DNA of 64,000 bases from JANMDS01 sp031430575 (lineage in GTDB: Bacteria > Pseudomonadota > Gammaproteobacteria > Burkholderiales > Casimicrobiaceae). The position numbers and the translations under genes were made by a program. This document shows, in pieces, positions 49,742 to 57,464 of this stretch. Positions within the stretch are counted from its first letter, which is position 1. Each line of letters starts with the position of its first letter. Where the stretch lies: NCBI GenBank assembly GCA_031430575.1, contig JANPBT010000031.1, forward strand, positions 62,001 to 126,000, in the 5' to 3' direction. Below the pieces are notes generated by a model. The model was not told the origin of the DNA. It ran no database searches and saw only the letters and a program-made list of their open reading frames with translations.

Positions 49742-50221
49742 ATGCGAATTGGACAAGGATTTGACGTACACGCGCTCGTCGAAGGGCGCAAATTAGTGAT
49801 CGGCGGAGTAACCATCCCTTACGCCCGCGGGCTCGCAGGGCATTCCGATGCCGACGTGTTGATTCATGCGATTTGCGATGGGATTTTGGGTGCACTTGGG
49901 TTAGGTGATATTGGTCATCACTTCCCCGATACTGATGTTCAATATAAAGGTGCTGATAGCCGCGTGTTGTTGCGGGCGTGTGCCGAAAAAATGGTGGCGC
50001 TCGGTTATGAAATCGGCAACATCGACGCTACGATCATCGCGCAAGCACCCAAAATGGCACCCCATATCGCAACGATGTGCGCGTTAATTGGCGCTGATCT
50101 GGGCTGCGCTGATCGCGTTAATATTAAGGCGACCACGACTGAGATGCTGGGATTTACCGGGCGCGGCGAAGGCATTGCGGCGCAAGCGGTGGTGTTGCTC
50201 GTGCAGGCGCGCGATGCGTAG
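49742..50221 (+). CDS. ispF: 2-C-methyl-D-erythritol 2,4-cyclodiphosphate synthase
   Basis: A 159-residue enzyme of the MEP isoprenoid pathway. The zinc and substrate residues are in RIGQGFDVHAL (Asp-x-His), GGVTIPYARGLAGHSDADVLIHAICDGILGALGLGDIGHHFPD (His) and TTTEMLGFTGRGEGIAAQAV. The length matches the family. A GGAG site precedes the start. ispD, usually adjacent in Betaproteobacteria, is missing. It points away from the molybdenum hydroxylase operon and converges on the sensor kinase gene. Confidence 0.96.
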   Translation: MRIGQGFDVHALVEGRKLVIGGVTIPYARGLAGHSDADVLIHAICDGILGALGLGDIGHHFPDTDVQYKGADSRVLLRACAEKMVALGYEIGNIDATIIAQAPKMAPHIATMCALIGADLGCADRVNIKATTTEMLGFTGRGEGIAAQAVVLLVQARDA

Positions 50222-50240
50222 TCTTTGAAGATGAGTGCCA

Positions 50241-50313
50241 TACCTGCGGCGCAGATTCGGCCTATTTTGATCAAGATACGAGCCTAAAAGAGGCTAAATC
50301 TGCGCCGCAGGTA
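50241..50313. repeat. Inverted pair of CTGCGGCGCAG repeats between ispF and the kinase gene
   Basis: Perfect forward copy 50241-50256 and perfect reverse copy 50298-50313, 41 bases apart. The right copy is inside the kinase gene and supplies its last residues I-P-A-A-Q-I; the next coding-strand bases give the TAG stop. Confidence 0.95.
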
Positions 50314-51607
50314 TCGTGATGATCGCGCGTGTGCCACCACCGTTGCGCGGGAGCAGTGCGAGGCTGCCGCCATGAAGCCGGGCAATGCGTTCGACAATGG
50401 CGAGCCCGAGCCCCGCACCACTGGCATCGGTGCGGGCTTCGTTGCCCCGTGTAAACGGGCGCAACATGCGCTGCACGTCTTGCTCTGCGATGCCTGAGCC
50501 TCGATCGGCAACTTCGATTTCTATCGCGCGATCAGCGTTGATCGTCGCCCGAATCAAAATTTCATTGCTACCGTATCGAAAGGCGTTTTCGATTAAATTG
50601 GAGACCGCCCGATCCAAGCTGGGTGCGTGTCCGTAAATCGAAATTGCGCCTGCGACTTCTAACTGTACGTGCTTGCCCGCGCGGACGCGCTCCCGCTCGG
50701 CGCGGGCGCTGAGCCAATCGTCGGCAGAAAAAGTGGCCATTTCTTGCTTTTCGCCAAAGCGTGCGAAGTCTAAAAATTGGCCGACGGTGCGCTCAATTTC
50801 TTCCAAATCAAGCGTCATCGCAGATTTTGTCTCGTCGGCGAGACCGGCCATCTCCAGCTCAAGTTTCAATCGGGTGAGCGGGGTGCGGATGTCGTGGGAT
50901 ACGCCTGCGAGCATGAGCGCGCGTTCATTTTCGATTTGGGCTAAGTTGTCGCGCATTTGATTGAAACCGCGCGCGACTGCTGCGATTTCGGCGGGCCCCG
51001 TTTCGGGGATGCGCTCGATCGGCTGGCCTAAACCTGTTTTCTGCGCGGCAGTGGCGAGTAATTTGAGCGGCGCTGCGGCGCGGCGCGCAAACCAATAGGC
51101 CGCGGCTAGTAATACGCTCAAAAGCGCTGCGACGACCGCAGCGATTTGGACGGGAAAATTTTCGCTGCTGCGCTCAACCGGGAGGCCCACCCAATACGCT
51201 TCTCCGCCAGCGGTCAGGCGCGTCCAGACCACGGGCACGCCGTCGCGCATGCCCAACCGCACTTCTGTTTGCTCGCCAAATTCTTTGCGCAGTTGCTCAA
51301 CGACTTGCGCAAAGCGCGGCCCGCGCGGTGCGAGCCCAATTTCTGGGCGTCGCTCTACCGGAACGATATAGGCGTTGTAGTCTTTCGCCAGTTGCGGAAT
51401 TGGCCCCGGGCGTTGACCGCGCGGCGCGGCTGCGAGTGCGGTGCGGATGCCTTGGATTTGCGCGATCTTTGTCTCCGAGAATTGCTGCGCCAGTCGGCGC
51501 TCCCGATCCTGGCGAAAAACGAGCCAGGTGATCGTCTGGGCGATGATGATCACCGCCAGCATTAACAGCAGCAGTCTTACAAATAACGTCTTGGGCATCC
51601 AGCGCAT
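50294..51607 (-). CDS. envZ: Sensor histidine kinase, EnvZ-like
   Basis: A 437-residue inner-membrane kinase: two membrane segments (about 9-30 and 152-172) flank a periplasmic domain, a HAMP domain follows (about 175-228), then the H-box LAGVSHDIRTPLTRLKLELEM with His238, N-box NLIENAFRYG, and G-boxes in DRGSGIAEQDVQRML and GAGLGLAIVERIARLHGG. The last residues IITIPAAQI are the repeat, ending at TAG. The response regulator gene lies 9 bases upstream. Together they form an OmpR/EnvZ-type pair sensing osmolarity or envelope state; the signal is inferred. Confidence 0.93.
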   Translation of the reverse strand: MRWMPKTLFVRLLLLMLAVIIIAQTITWLVFRQDRERRLAQQFSETKIAQIQGIRTALAAAPRGQRPGPIPQLAKDYNAYIVPVERRPEIGLAPRGPRFAQVVEQLRKEFGEQTEVRLGMRDGVPVVWTRLTAGGEAYWVGLPVERSSENFPVQIAAVVAALLSVLLAAAYWFARRAAAPLKLLATAAQKTGLGQPIERIPETGPAEIAAVARGFNQMRDNLAQIENERALMLAGVSHDIRTPLTRLKLELEMAGLADETKSAMTLDLEEIERTVGQFLDFARFGEKQEMATFSADDWLSARAERERVRAGKHVQLEVAGAISIYGHAPSLDRAVSNLIENAFRYGSNEILIRATINADRAIEIEVADRGSGIAEQDVQRMLRPFTRGNEARTDASGAGLGLAIVERIARLHGGSLALLPRNGGGTRAIITIPAAQI

Positions 51608-51616
51608 GCTAATGAC

Positions 51617-52348
51617 TTATGCGGGCGTAGGCGCGTCGTCGGGCACAAATACATAGCCATACCCCCAGACGGTTTGGATGTAACGGGGCTTTGCCGGATC
51701 GGGCTCGACGAGCTTACGCAAGCGTGAGATTTGCACGTCAATGGCACGGTCAAAGACCTCCTGCCCGCGACCGCGCGCGAGCATCATCAAGCGATCGCGC
51801 GTCAATGGTTCACGCGGATGCGAAACAAAAATGCGCAGCACTGCAAATTCCCCAGTCGTCAGTGGTAAAGATTGCTCGCCTTTTTCCAGCGTGCGGGTCG
51901 CTAAATTGAGTGTAAAGGGGCCGAAACTCGCCTGCCCATCTTCCATCGGTGCTCCGGCCATCGCGCTCACCCGGCTGCGCCTTAGCACGGCATTAATGCG
52001 GGCAAGCAGCTCTTGTGGATTAAACGGCTTGGCGAGGTAGTCATCGGCACCGTTTTCAAGCCCAATGATGCGATCTGTTTCGTCTGATTTAGCAGTGAGC
52101 ATAATGATTGGCGTTTCGATGCCACGCGCCCGCAAGTCTTTGCAGACGGTCAGGCCATCGCTTCCTGGCATCATCCAATCCAGCACGATCAGATGCGGCG
52201 GGTCGCGCTCTAAGCGACGTTCGAGCTCCTTCGCATTCGCCAGAGAGGTCACCGCGAAACCTGCTTGCGTGAGGTAGCGATCTAGTAGCTCGCGCAGCCG
52301 AGCATCATCGTCGATCACTAAAATTTTTGGTGTTGTTTTTGTTTCCAT
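51617..52348 (-). CDS. ompR: OmpR-family response regulator
   Basis: From ATG at 52348 the protein has 243 residues. The receiver domain has IDDDARLRELLDRYL and the phospho-acceptor Asp57 in LIVLDWMMPGSDG, with Lys in DDYLAKPFNPQEL. The C-terminal winged helix carries LTTGEFAVLRIFVSHPREPLTRDRLM and VDVQISRLRKLVEPDPAKPRYIQTVWGYGYVFVP (read with a preceding I). It is first in the pair with the kinase. The extra six residues before METK are less likely. Confidence 0.95.
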   Translation of the reverse strand: METKTTPKILVIDDDARLRELLDRYLTQAGFAVTSLANAKELERRLERDPPHLIVLDWMMPGSDGLTVCKDLRARGIETPIIMLTAKSDETDRIIGLENGADDYLAKPFNPQELLARINAVLRRSRVSAMAGAPMEDGQASFGPFTLNLATRTLEKGEQSLPLTTGEFAVLRIFVSHPREPLTRDRLMMLARGRGQEVFDRAIDVQISRLRKLVEPDPAKPRYIQTVWGYGYVFVPDDAPTPA

Positions 52349-52533
52349 AAGTGAAGCGTACCGCATCTACGCCGGATTCACACCAATTGCAAAAATCCCT
52401 TACAAATACGTCGCGTTGGCGACAAAAGGGCGCGTTTCACGGAGCAACGGCATGATGAAAAGAAAATAGCACAAATGGATTTTGTCTATGTTATTCATCC
52501 CGATAAACGGACGTTCGAATGCGACTAATGGTA

Positions 52534-52563
52534 TTGTGCTGCAATCGTTTTCTGCCCTACTAT
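52534..52563 (+). promoter_or_regulatory. Candidate promoter of a small RNA
   Basis: TTGTGC (52534-52539), an 18-base spacer, TACTAT (52558-52563). It would start RNA near 52570. Confidence 0.45.
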
Positions 52564-52569
52564 GCGTTT

Positions 52570-52688
52570 GCGGTGTGAACGATGGGCAACCAAAGATTGC
52601 ACCGCTCGGCTGAGCCCACCCCTCGCTATCTCCGGTCTTATAGGGCTCTGATCGATTCTCACCCCAACTTAGGTTGGGGTTTTTTTTT
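52570..52688 (+). ncRNA. Candidate small RNA between ompR and the Fur-family gene
   Basis: About 120 bases between the promoter-like boxes and a strong terminator. The stretch is not coding and can fold (TGGGC pairs with GCCCA around 52583-52612). The terminator is too far from any upstream plus-strand gene to end one, because ompR and the kinase run the other way, so an independent transcript is the simplest explanation. I recognise no known RNA family. Confidence 0.45.
52661..52688 (+). terminator. Strong intrinsic terminator
   Basis: ACCCCAAC-TTAG-GTTGGGGT followed by eight T residues. Confidence 0.93.
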
Positions 52689-52775
52689 ATCTAAAGAGTG
52701 AGACTAAGCGAATGATCGTTCATACGCTTTGTGCTGGACAAAAAACTCCAAAATATCAAAAATGAGGCGCCGGTG

Positions 52776-53282
52776 ATGAATACGATTAATGATTTTGAAG
52801 ACCCAATCCGCACTGCAAACGAAGTGCTTAGCGCCGTGCCCGGTCGGCGCACTCGCGGCCGAACCTACGTCCTCGCAGCATTGATCTCGGGTAAGCGTGC
52901 GATGTCGCATACCGAAATAGAGATGTCGTTGCCGCCAGATGTGGCAATGGACCGGGTTACGCTGTATCGGGTGCTTGAATGGTTAACGGAAAATGGCCTG
53001 ACCCACCGCGTTTCGGGCGCTGATCGCGCAGTCCGCTTTGCCTACACGCAAAATGCAGGGGTAGGGATGATTCAAGAAGCCCAAGCCCACGCCCATTTTC
53101 AGTGTGATCAGTGCCGACGGGTGGAGTGTTTGGATAGCGTTAAAACGACAATTCCTGCCGCGCCAGCGGGTTACCATGCAACTTGGGTCGACATGCTGGT
53201 GCATGGCGTTTGCGCGCGCTGCAGTAGTAGCACAAAACCGACAATCCGCCGAGAACACGCAGAAAGCGCTGATCCCCGCTAA
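52776..53282 (+). CDS. Fur-family metal-responsive repressor
   Basis: From ATG at 52776 the protein has 168 residues (a GTG at 52731 would add 15). The winged helix has RTRGRTYVLAALISGKRAMSHTEIEMSLP and VTLYRVLEWLTENGL. The metal part has HAHFQCDQCRRVECL (two Cys) and HGVCARC (two more), the structural zinc site of Fur proteins. The pattern is closer to Zur/other Fur branches than to classical Fur, but the sensed metal cannot be assigned. IPAAPAG in the middle resembles the repeat reading, but the DNA match is poor. Confidence 0.88.
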   Translation: MNTINDFEDPIRTANEVLSAVPGRRTRGRTYVLAALISGKRAMSHTEIEMSLPPDVAMDRVTLYRVLEWLTENGLTHRVSGADRAVRFAYTQNAGVGMIQEAQAHAHFQCDQCRRVECLDSVKTTIPAAPAGYHATWVDMLVHGVCARCSSSTKPTIRREHAESADPR

Positions 53283-53377
53283 TTTGCGATGCTAAACTTA
53301 TGCGCCTTTAAAAGGTTTTAGATCACAGTGGTGATGCCACGGGTGATCCGGTCAATCGATGTGCGGCGGTTTAGGAA

Positions 53378-54019
53378 TTGGTAATGGATATGGCGAAATT
53401 AAATCCCAACGCTTCGGAGCGCGCGCAAAAGCGCAGCGCCGAGGTTTCGATGCGCCCGACACGCGCGACGACGGCGAAGCCGAAGGCTGCGACGGCAGCA
53501 AAAAAGGCGGTTGTGAGCGACGTGCCGCTTGGCATTCCTCCCGCTGCTGGGCAAGGGTATGTTGCGCGCAAGGCTGAGGCCGCGAGCCGCGATCTAGTGT
53601 TTGGAATGCCCAAGCCGAAGCTTTCAGAAGCGGAATTGCGCCGCGCCCCTGAAGATGACTACATGAATAAAGAGCAGTTAAATTTCTTCAAGTTCATCTT
53701 GCTCGAAACGCGCTCGCAGATTTTGGCCAATGCGTCTGATACCGGCGAGCACTTGCGCGATAACGAAGTCACAACCGATCCGGCCGATCGCGCCACCCAA
53801 GAAGAAGAATACACGCTGGAGCTGCGCACCCGTGATCGCGAGCGCAAGTTGCTTAAAAAAGTAGAGCGTAGCCTGAAAATGATTGATGAAGGCACTTACG
53901 GATGGTGCGAAGAAAGCGGCGAGCCGATCGGCATCCCGCGTCTGCTTGCCCGCCCGACGGCGACGCTCTCGCTTGAAGCCCAAGAGCGGCGCGAGCGCAT
54001 GCAAAAGCTCTACGGCTAA
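53378..54019 (+). CDS. dksA: RNA polymerase-binding transcription factor DksA
   Basis: A 213-residue DksA with an unusually long, basic Ala/Lys/Pro-rich N-terminal extension (about residues 1-75). The coiled coil follows (about 95-175), with D-x-x-D-x-A tip residues in TTDPADRATQEEE, then the zinc-finger region YGWCEESGEPIGIPRLLARPTATLSLEAQERRE. Only one of the four zinc cysteines remains, a form known in other Betaproteobacteria and Alphaproteobacteria, so it probably works without zinc. It cooperates with ppGpp to adjust rRNA and amino-acid promoters. A nearby ATG at 53390 is an alternative start. Confidence 0.94.
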   Translation: MVMDMAKLNPNASERAQKRSAEVSMRPTRATTAKPKAATAAKKAVVSDVPLGIPPAAGQGYVARKAEAASRDLVFGMPKPKLSEAELRRAPEDDYMNKEQLNFFKFILLETRSQILANASDTGEHLRDNEVTTDPADRATQEEEYTLELRTRDRERKLLKKVERSLKMIDEGTYGWCEESGEPIGIPRLLARPTATLSLEAQERRERMQKLYG

Positions 54020-54034
54020 CTAGATTTGCAGTCA

Positions 54035-54050
54035 TACCTGCGGCGCAGAT
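54035..54050 (+). repeat. CTGCGGCGCAG repeat, intergenic copy
   Basis: Perfect copy between dksA and sodB, the first after a 3.7-kb stretch without copies. Confidence 0.95.
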
Positions 54051-54096
54051 TTTGCGTTTTTTTCATGTTTCAACGAACGATTCCGAGGTTTTGAAT

Positions 54097-54696
54097 ATGA
54101 GCTTTTCTCTTCCTGCACTGCCCTACGCTGATGATGCGCTAGCACCCACGATTTCGGCGAGCACAATTTCGTTTCATTACGGTAAGCACCACAAAACGTA
54201 TGTGGATAATCTCAACAAAATGGCCGAAGGTAAAGATTGGGCGGGTAAATCGCTAGAAGATGTAATCCAGATGTCGTCGGGTAAACCCGATATGGCTGGC
54301 GTATTTAATAATTCTGCGCAAATTTGGAATCACACCTTTTACTGGAATTGCTTGAAGCCTAACGGTGGCGGTACGCCAACGGGAAAATTAGCTGAAATGA
54401 TTACCGCATCGTTTGGCTCTTTTGATAATTTCAAGAAAGAATTTGCCAACGCCTGCGTGACGCAATTTGGCTCTGGCTGGGCATGGTTGGTCGCCGAGGG
54501 CGATACGCTCAAACTCGTGAAGACAGGCAATGCCGAAACCCCTTTGACCAACGCCGCGGTGAAGCCTTTGCTCACCATCGACGTCTGGGAGCATGCGTAT
54601 TACGTTGATTACCAAAATCGTCGCGCGGATTACGTCAATACCGTAATCGACAAATTGCTTAATTGGGATTTTGCTGCGGCTAATTTAGCCAAGTAA
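54097..54696 (+). CDS. sodB: Iron superoxide dismutase
   Basis: From ATG at 54097 (GAGG upstream) the protein has 199 residues. Metal ligands are His in ISFHYGKHHKTYVDNLN, His in QIWNHTFYWNCL, and Asp/His in IDVWEHAYYVDYQNRR. The residues FGSGWAWLVAEGDTL and the Gln in the active site fit iron rather than manganese. It detoxifies superoxide in the cytoplasm. The earlier start at 54052 would translate a spacer and is rejected. A strong terminator follows. Confidence 0.96.
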   Translation: MSFSLPALPYADDALAPTISASTISFHYGKHHKTYVDNLNKMAEGKDWAGKSLEDVIQMSSGKPDMAGVFNNSAQIWNHTFYWNCLKPNGGGTPTGKLAEMITASFGSFDNFKKEFANACVTQFGSGWAWLVAEGDTLKLVKTGNAETPLTNAAVKPLLTIDVWEHAYYVDYQNRRADYVNTVIDKLLNWDFAAANLAK

Positions 54697-54736
54697 GGTT
54701 TGCGCTTCACCTGCAATGTGTGAAATCGCATTTATC

Positions 54737-54765
54737 AAAAAGGCCGCAACTGTGCGGCCTTTTTT
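54737..54765 (+). terminator. Intrinsic terminator after sodB
   Basis: AAAAGGCCGCA-ACTG-TGCGGCCTTTT with a T-run. Confidence 0.93.
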
Positions 54766-54781
54766 GTTGTCCTAACGCATC

Positions 54782-55459
54782 ATGACCAATGTGCTTGAAA
54801 TCTCCGAGATCAGCCATGCTTACGCCGGTGTTGACGTTTTGCGCGCGCAATTTGGCGCACACGATGCGCGCGCAACACTCGCTGCGGGTGAAACGGCGAT
54901 ACTCAGCGGCCCGTCGGGTGCCGGTAAAAGTACGTTGCTCACGTTGATCGCCGGTTTGCTTTTGCCGACCGCTGGAGCGATTCGCATTGCCGGGCAATCG
55001 TGGGCTGAGTTGAGTGAATCTGCCCGGGATCGCCACCGCGCGCAGCATATTGGTTACTTGCCGCAACGCGAGCATCTGCTTGCGACGCTAAATGTTTTCG
55101 ACAATATTCTCTTGCCCCATTATTTTTTGTATGGCAGCGTCTCCCCGTCAGCGCGCGAGCGCGTGCAGCAGCTCGCGAATACGCTTGGTTTCGCCCACCG
55201 GATGCAGGCCAAGATCACAGCACTCAGCCAAGGCGAAGCCCAGCGCGTCTGTCTCGCTCGCGCAGTGATGAATTCACCGCAATTAGTGCTGGTGGATGAG
55301 CCCACGGCCAATCTCGATGATGCGTCGGTAGCGCGCGTCTTGACGCTCTTGGCGCAAACAGTGCGGCAGACCGGTGCAGCATTGGTCATTGCGACGCACG
55401 ATCAACGGGTGCATGCCCAAAGCCCTGGGGCGAAATCGTGGACACTCGCGCCATGTTAA
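54782..55459 (+). CDS. ABC transporter ATP-binding protein (LolD/MacB type)
   Basis: A 225-residue ATPase. Walker A is GPSGAGKSTLL, the Q-loop is in HIGYLPQREHLL, the signature is LSQGEAQRVCLARAV, and Walker B is LVLVDEPTANLDD. It pairs with the FtsX/MacB-type permease that follows and with the DUF3299 protein, a three-gene set found in many Proteobacteria. The transported molecule is not established; export or outward extraction is likely from the permease type. Confidence 0.93.
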   Translation: MTNVLEISEISHAYAGVDVLRAQFGAHDARATLAAGETAILSGPSGAGKSTLLTLIAGLLLPTAGAIRIAGQSWAELSESARDRHRAQHIGYLPQREHLLATLNVFDNILLPHYFLYGSVSPSARERVQQLANTLGFAHRMQAKITALSQGEAQRVCLARAVMNSPQLVLVDEPTANLDDASVARVLTLLAQTVRQTGAALVIATHDQRVHAQSPGAKSWTLAPC

Positions 55460-55511
55460 GTCGTCAACTTTACGGCGCAAATATAGATGATTTTTGCGCT
55501 TTTTCGATCCA

Positions 55512-55527
55512 TACCTGCGGCGCAGAT
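55512..55527 (+). repeat. CTGCGGCGCAG repeat upstream of the ABC permease gene
   Basis: Perfect copy between the ATPase stop and the likely permease start. If a weak TTG at 55494 were used it would be read as Y-L-R-R-R-F. Confidence 0.95.
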
Positions 55528-55544
55528 TTCAAGAGAAAAGCACC

Positions 55545-56735
55545 GTGTTAGCGCGGATGCTGAAAGGCCAGCTTGCGCAACAGCCGCTGCTGACAGGGAT
55601 GCACATCGCGCTCGTCGCGCTTGGTACTGCGGCGATGATCTTGGTCTCGCATCTATTGAGCGCAGTCAGTGAAAATGCCCAGCGCGACGCCCGTGATATT
55701 GATTTGGTCGTAGGCGCCAAAGGCTCGCCGGTGCAGCTTGTGCTTGCAGGGGTCTACCACGCCGATGTGCCTTCGGGTAACGTGCGATTAGCTTCTGTCA
55801 TGGCGCTTAAAAAGAATCCATTGGTGGCCAGCGTGATTCCGCTTTCGCTTGGCGATAGTTTTGCCGGTGCGCGTATCGTTGGCACTGTGCCAGACTTCAT
55901 CGCGCATTACGGCGGGCAATTTGCCTCGGGCGGGCCGTGGGTCGCGCCGATCGATGCTGTGCTCGGCGCTGAAGTCGCCGCACGCACGGGTTTGCAGGTG
56001 GGCGAGACTTTCGTTGGCGCGCACGGGCTCGATTCCGCAGGCGGTGCCGCGGTTGGTGTTACGGGCGGCCATGATGCCCATCCCATGATGGTCGTTGGTA
56101 TTCTGAAGCGCACCGGCGCAACGCTAGATCGCTTAGTCGTGACATCACTTGAATCGGTCTGGGATGCGCACGGGATTCAGGGCAGCGCTGACAATAACGA
56201 AACAACGCTCGCGCTCGTGCGCTACGCCAGCCCGCTTGCGGCCGCGACGCTGCCGCGGCAAATCAACTCTAGCAGTGATTTACAAGCGGCATCGCCGGCG
56301 TTAGAGTCGGCGCGGCTGCTCACCATTTTTGGCTGGATCGGCGATCTTTTGCGCGGATTTGCGGGGCTCGTTTTGGCTGTCGCTGGCATGTCCGTTTTTG
56401 TCGCGCTTTCACAATTGCTCGCCCATCGCCGCTACGATGTCGCACTCGTGCGGGCGCTTGGCGCGAGCCGAGCGATGGTAACCCGATTGTTATTGTTAGA
56501 GACGTTGATCGTTGCGACTTGCGGCGCACTGCTAGGCTTAATGCTGGCGCGCGTAGCGTTGCTTGGCCTGCGCGTCTGGCTTCCGCCTCAGCTCGTCTCG
56601 GGCGAAGCGTCGATTTCGGCGCAAGAGATTATCATTGTATTGACGGTGATTGGTTTTTCGGTGCTGTGCGCGGTAGTTCCGGCGCTGCGGGCATATCGTG
56701 TAGATGCTGGATCAGTGCTTTCTCAAAGGCGGTAA
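55545..56735 (+). CDS. ABC transporter permease, FtsX/MacB type
   Basis: From GTG at 55545 the protein has 396 residues (ATG at 55557 or TTG at 55494 are alternatives). One membrane segment near the N-terminus (MHIALVALGTAAMILVSHLLS), a large periplasmic domain (DIDLVVGAKGSPVQLVLAGVYH...), and three C-terminal segments, including GLVLAVAGMSVFVALSQLLAHRRYDVALVRALGASRAMVTRLLLLE, the FtsX domain. Such permeases move the substrate out of the membrane mechanically rather than through a pore. It works with the upstream ATPase. Confidence 0.9.
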   Translation: MLARMLKGQLAQQPLLTGMHIALVALGTAAMILVSHLLSAVSENAQRDARDIDLVVGAKGSPVQLVLAGVYHADVPSGNVRLASVMALKKNPLVASVIPLSLGDSFAGARIVGTVPDFIAHYGGQFASGGPWVAPIDAVLGAEVAARTGLQVGETFVGAHGLDSAGGAAVGVTGGHDAHPMMVVGILKRTGATLDRLVVTSLESVWDAHGIQGSADNNETTLALVRYASPLAAATLPRQINSSSDLQAASPALESARLLTIFGWIGDLLRGFAGLVLAVAGMSVFVALSQLLAHRRYDVALVRALGASRAMVTRLLLLETLIVATCGALLGLMLARVALLGLRVWLPPQLVSGEASISAQEIIIVLTVIGFSVLCAVVPALRAYRVDAGSVLSQRR

Positions 56736-56739
56736 TCGT

Positions 56740-57255
56740 ATGTTTAATCAAAATTTCTTAATGTTTTCATTGGCTGTTTCCATGATTTTTGTAAGCGATG
56801 GCGCGCTCGCACAGCAGGCCGGTGGCCCGCCACCACCCGCGGTAACTGTGGCACCGGGGCAAATGATTACTCCGCAGCAATATTTGGCCGAAAGGGCAGG
56901 GATTACCTCGTGGCGATTACTGTCGTTGGTGCAGCCCATAAAGCAGGGTAATAAGATTACCCCCGAATACGATAAGCAAATTCTCGCCCTAAATGGTCGT
57001 ACCGTTAAGGTGCAAGGGTTTATGTTGCCTCTCGATATGGGCGATAAGCAGAAGCGCTTTTTGCTTTCCGCTGCGCCGCCGCATTGCACCTTTTGCCTGC
57101 CGGGCGGGGCCGAGACGATGATTGAAGTGCGCGCGAAAACAGCGGTGAATTACGGCTTTGATGCGGTCGTGTTGTCGGGCAAGCTGCAGGTCTTGAAAGA
57201 CGATCCAACGGGCATTTACTATCGTCTCCTCGAGGCGGCAGAAGAAAAGCACTAG
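56740..57255 (+). CDS. DUF3299 exported protein
   Basis: From ATG at 56740 (AGGCGG upstream) the protein has 171 residues: a signal peptide (residues 1-25, ending GALAQ), then PQQYLAERAGITSWRLLSLV and NGRTVKVQGFMLPLDMGDKQKRFLLSAAPPHCTFCLPGGAETMIEVRAK. The P-P-H-C-x-F-C-L-P-G-G-A motif is the DUF3299 signature and may bind metal. It follows the ABC ATPase and permease genes, and the trio probably acts together in the envelope. The biochemical role is unknown. Confidence 0.9.
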   Translation: MFNQNFLMFSLAVSMIFVSDGALAQQAGGPPPPAVTVAPGQMITPQQYLAERAGITSWRLLSLVQPIKQGNKITPEYDKQILALNGRTVKVQGFMLPLDMGDKQKRFLLSAAPPHCTFCLPGGAETMIEVRAKTAVNYGFDAVVLSGKLQVLKDDPTGIYYRLLEAAEEKH

Positions 57256-57286
57256 CCAAAAAGGCTGTTGAAAAGATTAAATCAAA

Positions 57287-57302
57287 TACCTGCGGCGCAG
57301 TT
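57287..57302 (+). repeat. CTGCGGCGCAG repeat, intergenic copy
   Basis: TACCTGCGGCGCAGTT, 31 bases after the DUF3299 gene. Confidence 0.95.
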
Positions 57303-57464
57303 TTGGCACTTTTTACGTGCTTTAAGCCTGCGCGTCGGCTTCGGTCTTGCTATGCAAATGACTCAAAAAATAGCGATTCATCAAAAAATATGGAAATAGC
57401 ATGTTGTTCTCAGTGCAATGTCTTATACTTTTACAACTAACGATCCTAGTATTCGATCAATTTA

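Noticed and set aside
53140..53175. A repeat copy in the Fur-family gene (IPAAPAG)
   Set aside because: Only about 11 of 16 bases match, and Pro-Ala-Gly is common at this place in Fur proteins.
55494..55544. ABC permease starting at 55494 with the repeat read YLRRRF
   Set aside because: The codon is TTG with no ribosome site; GTG at 55545 or ATG at 55557 gives the normal start, leaving the repeat outside the gene.
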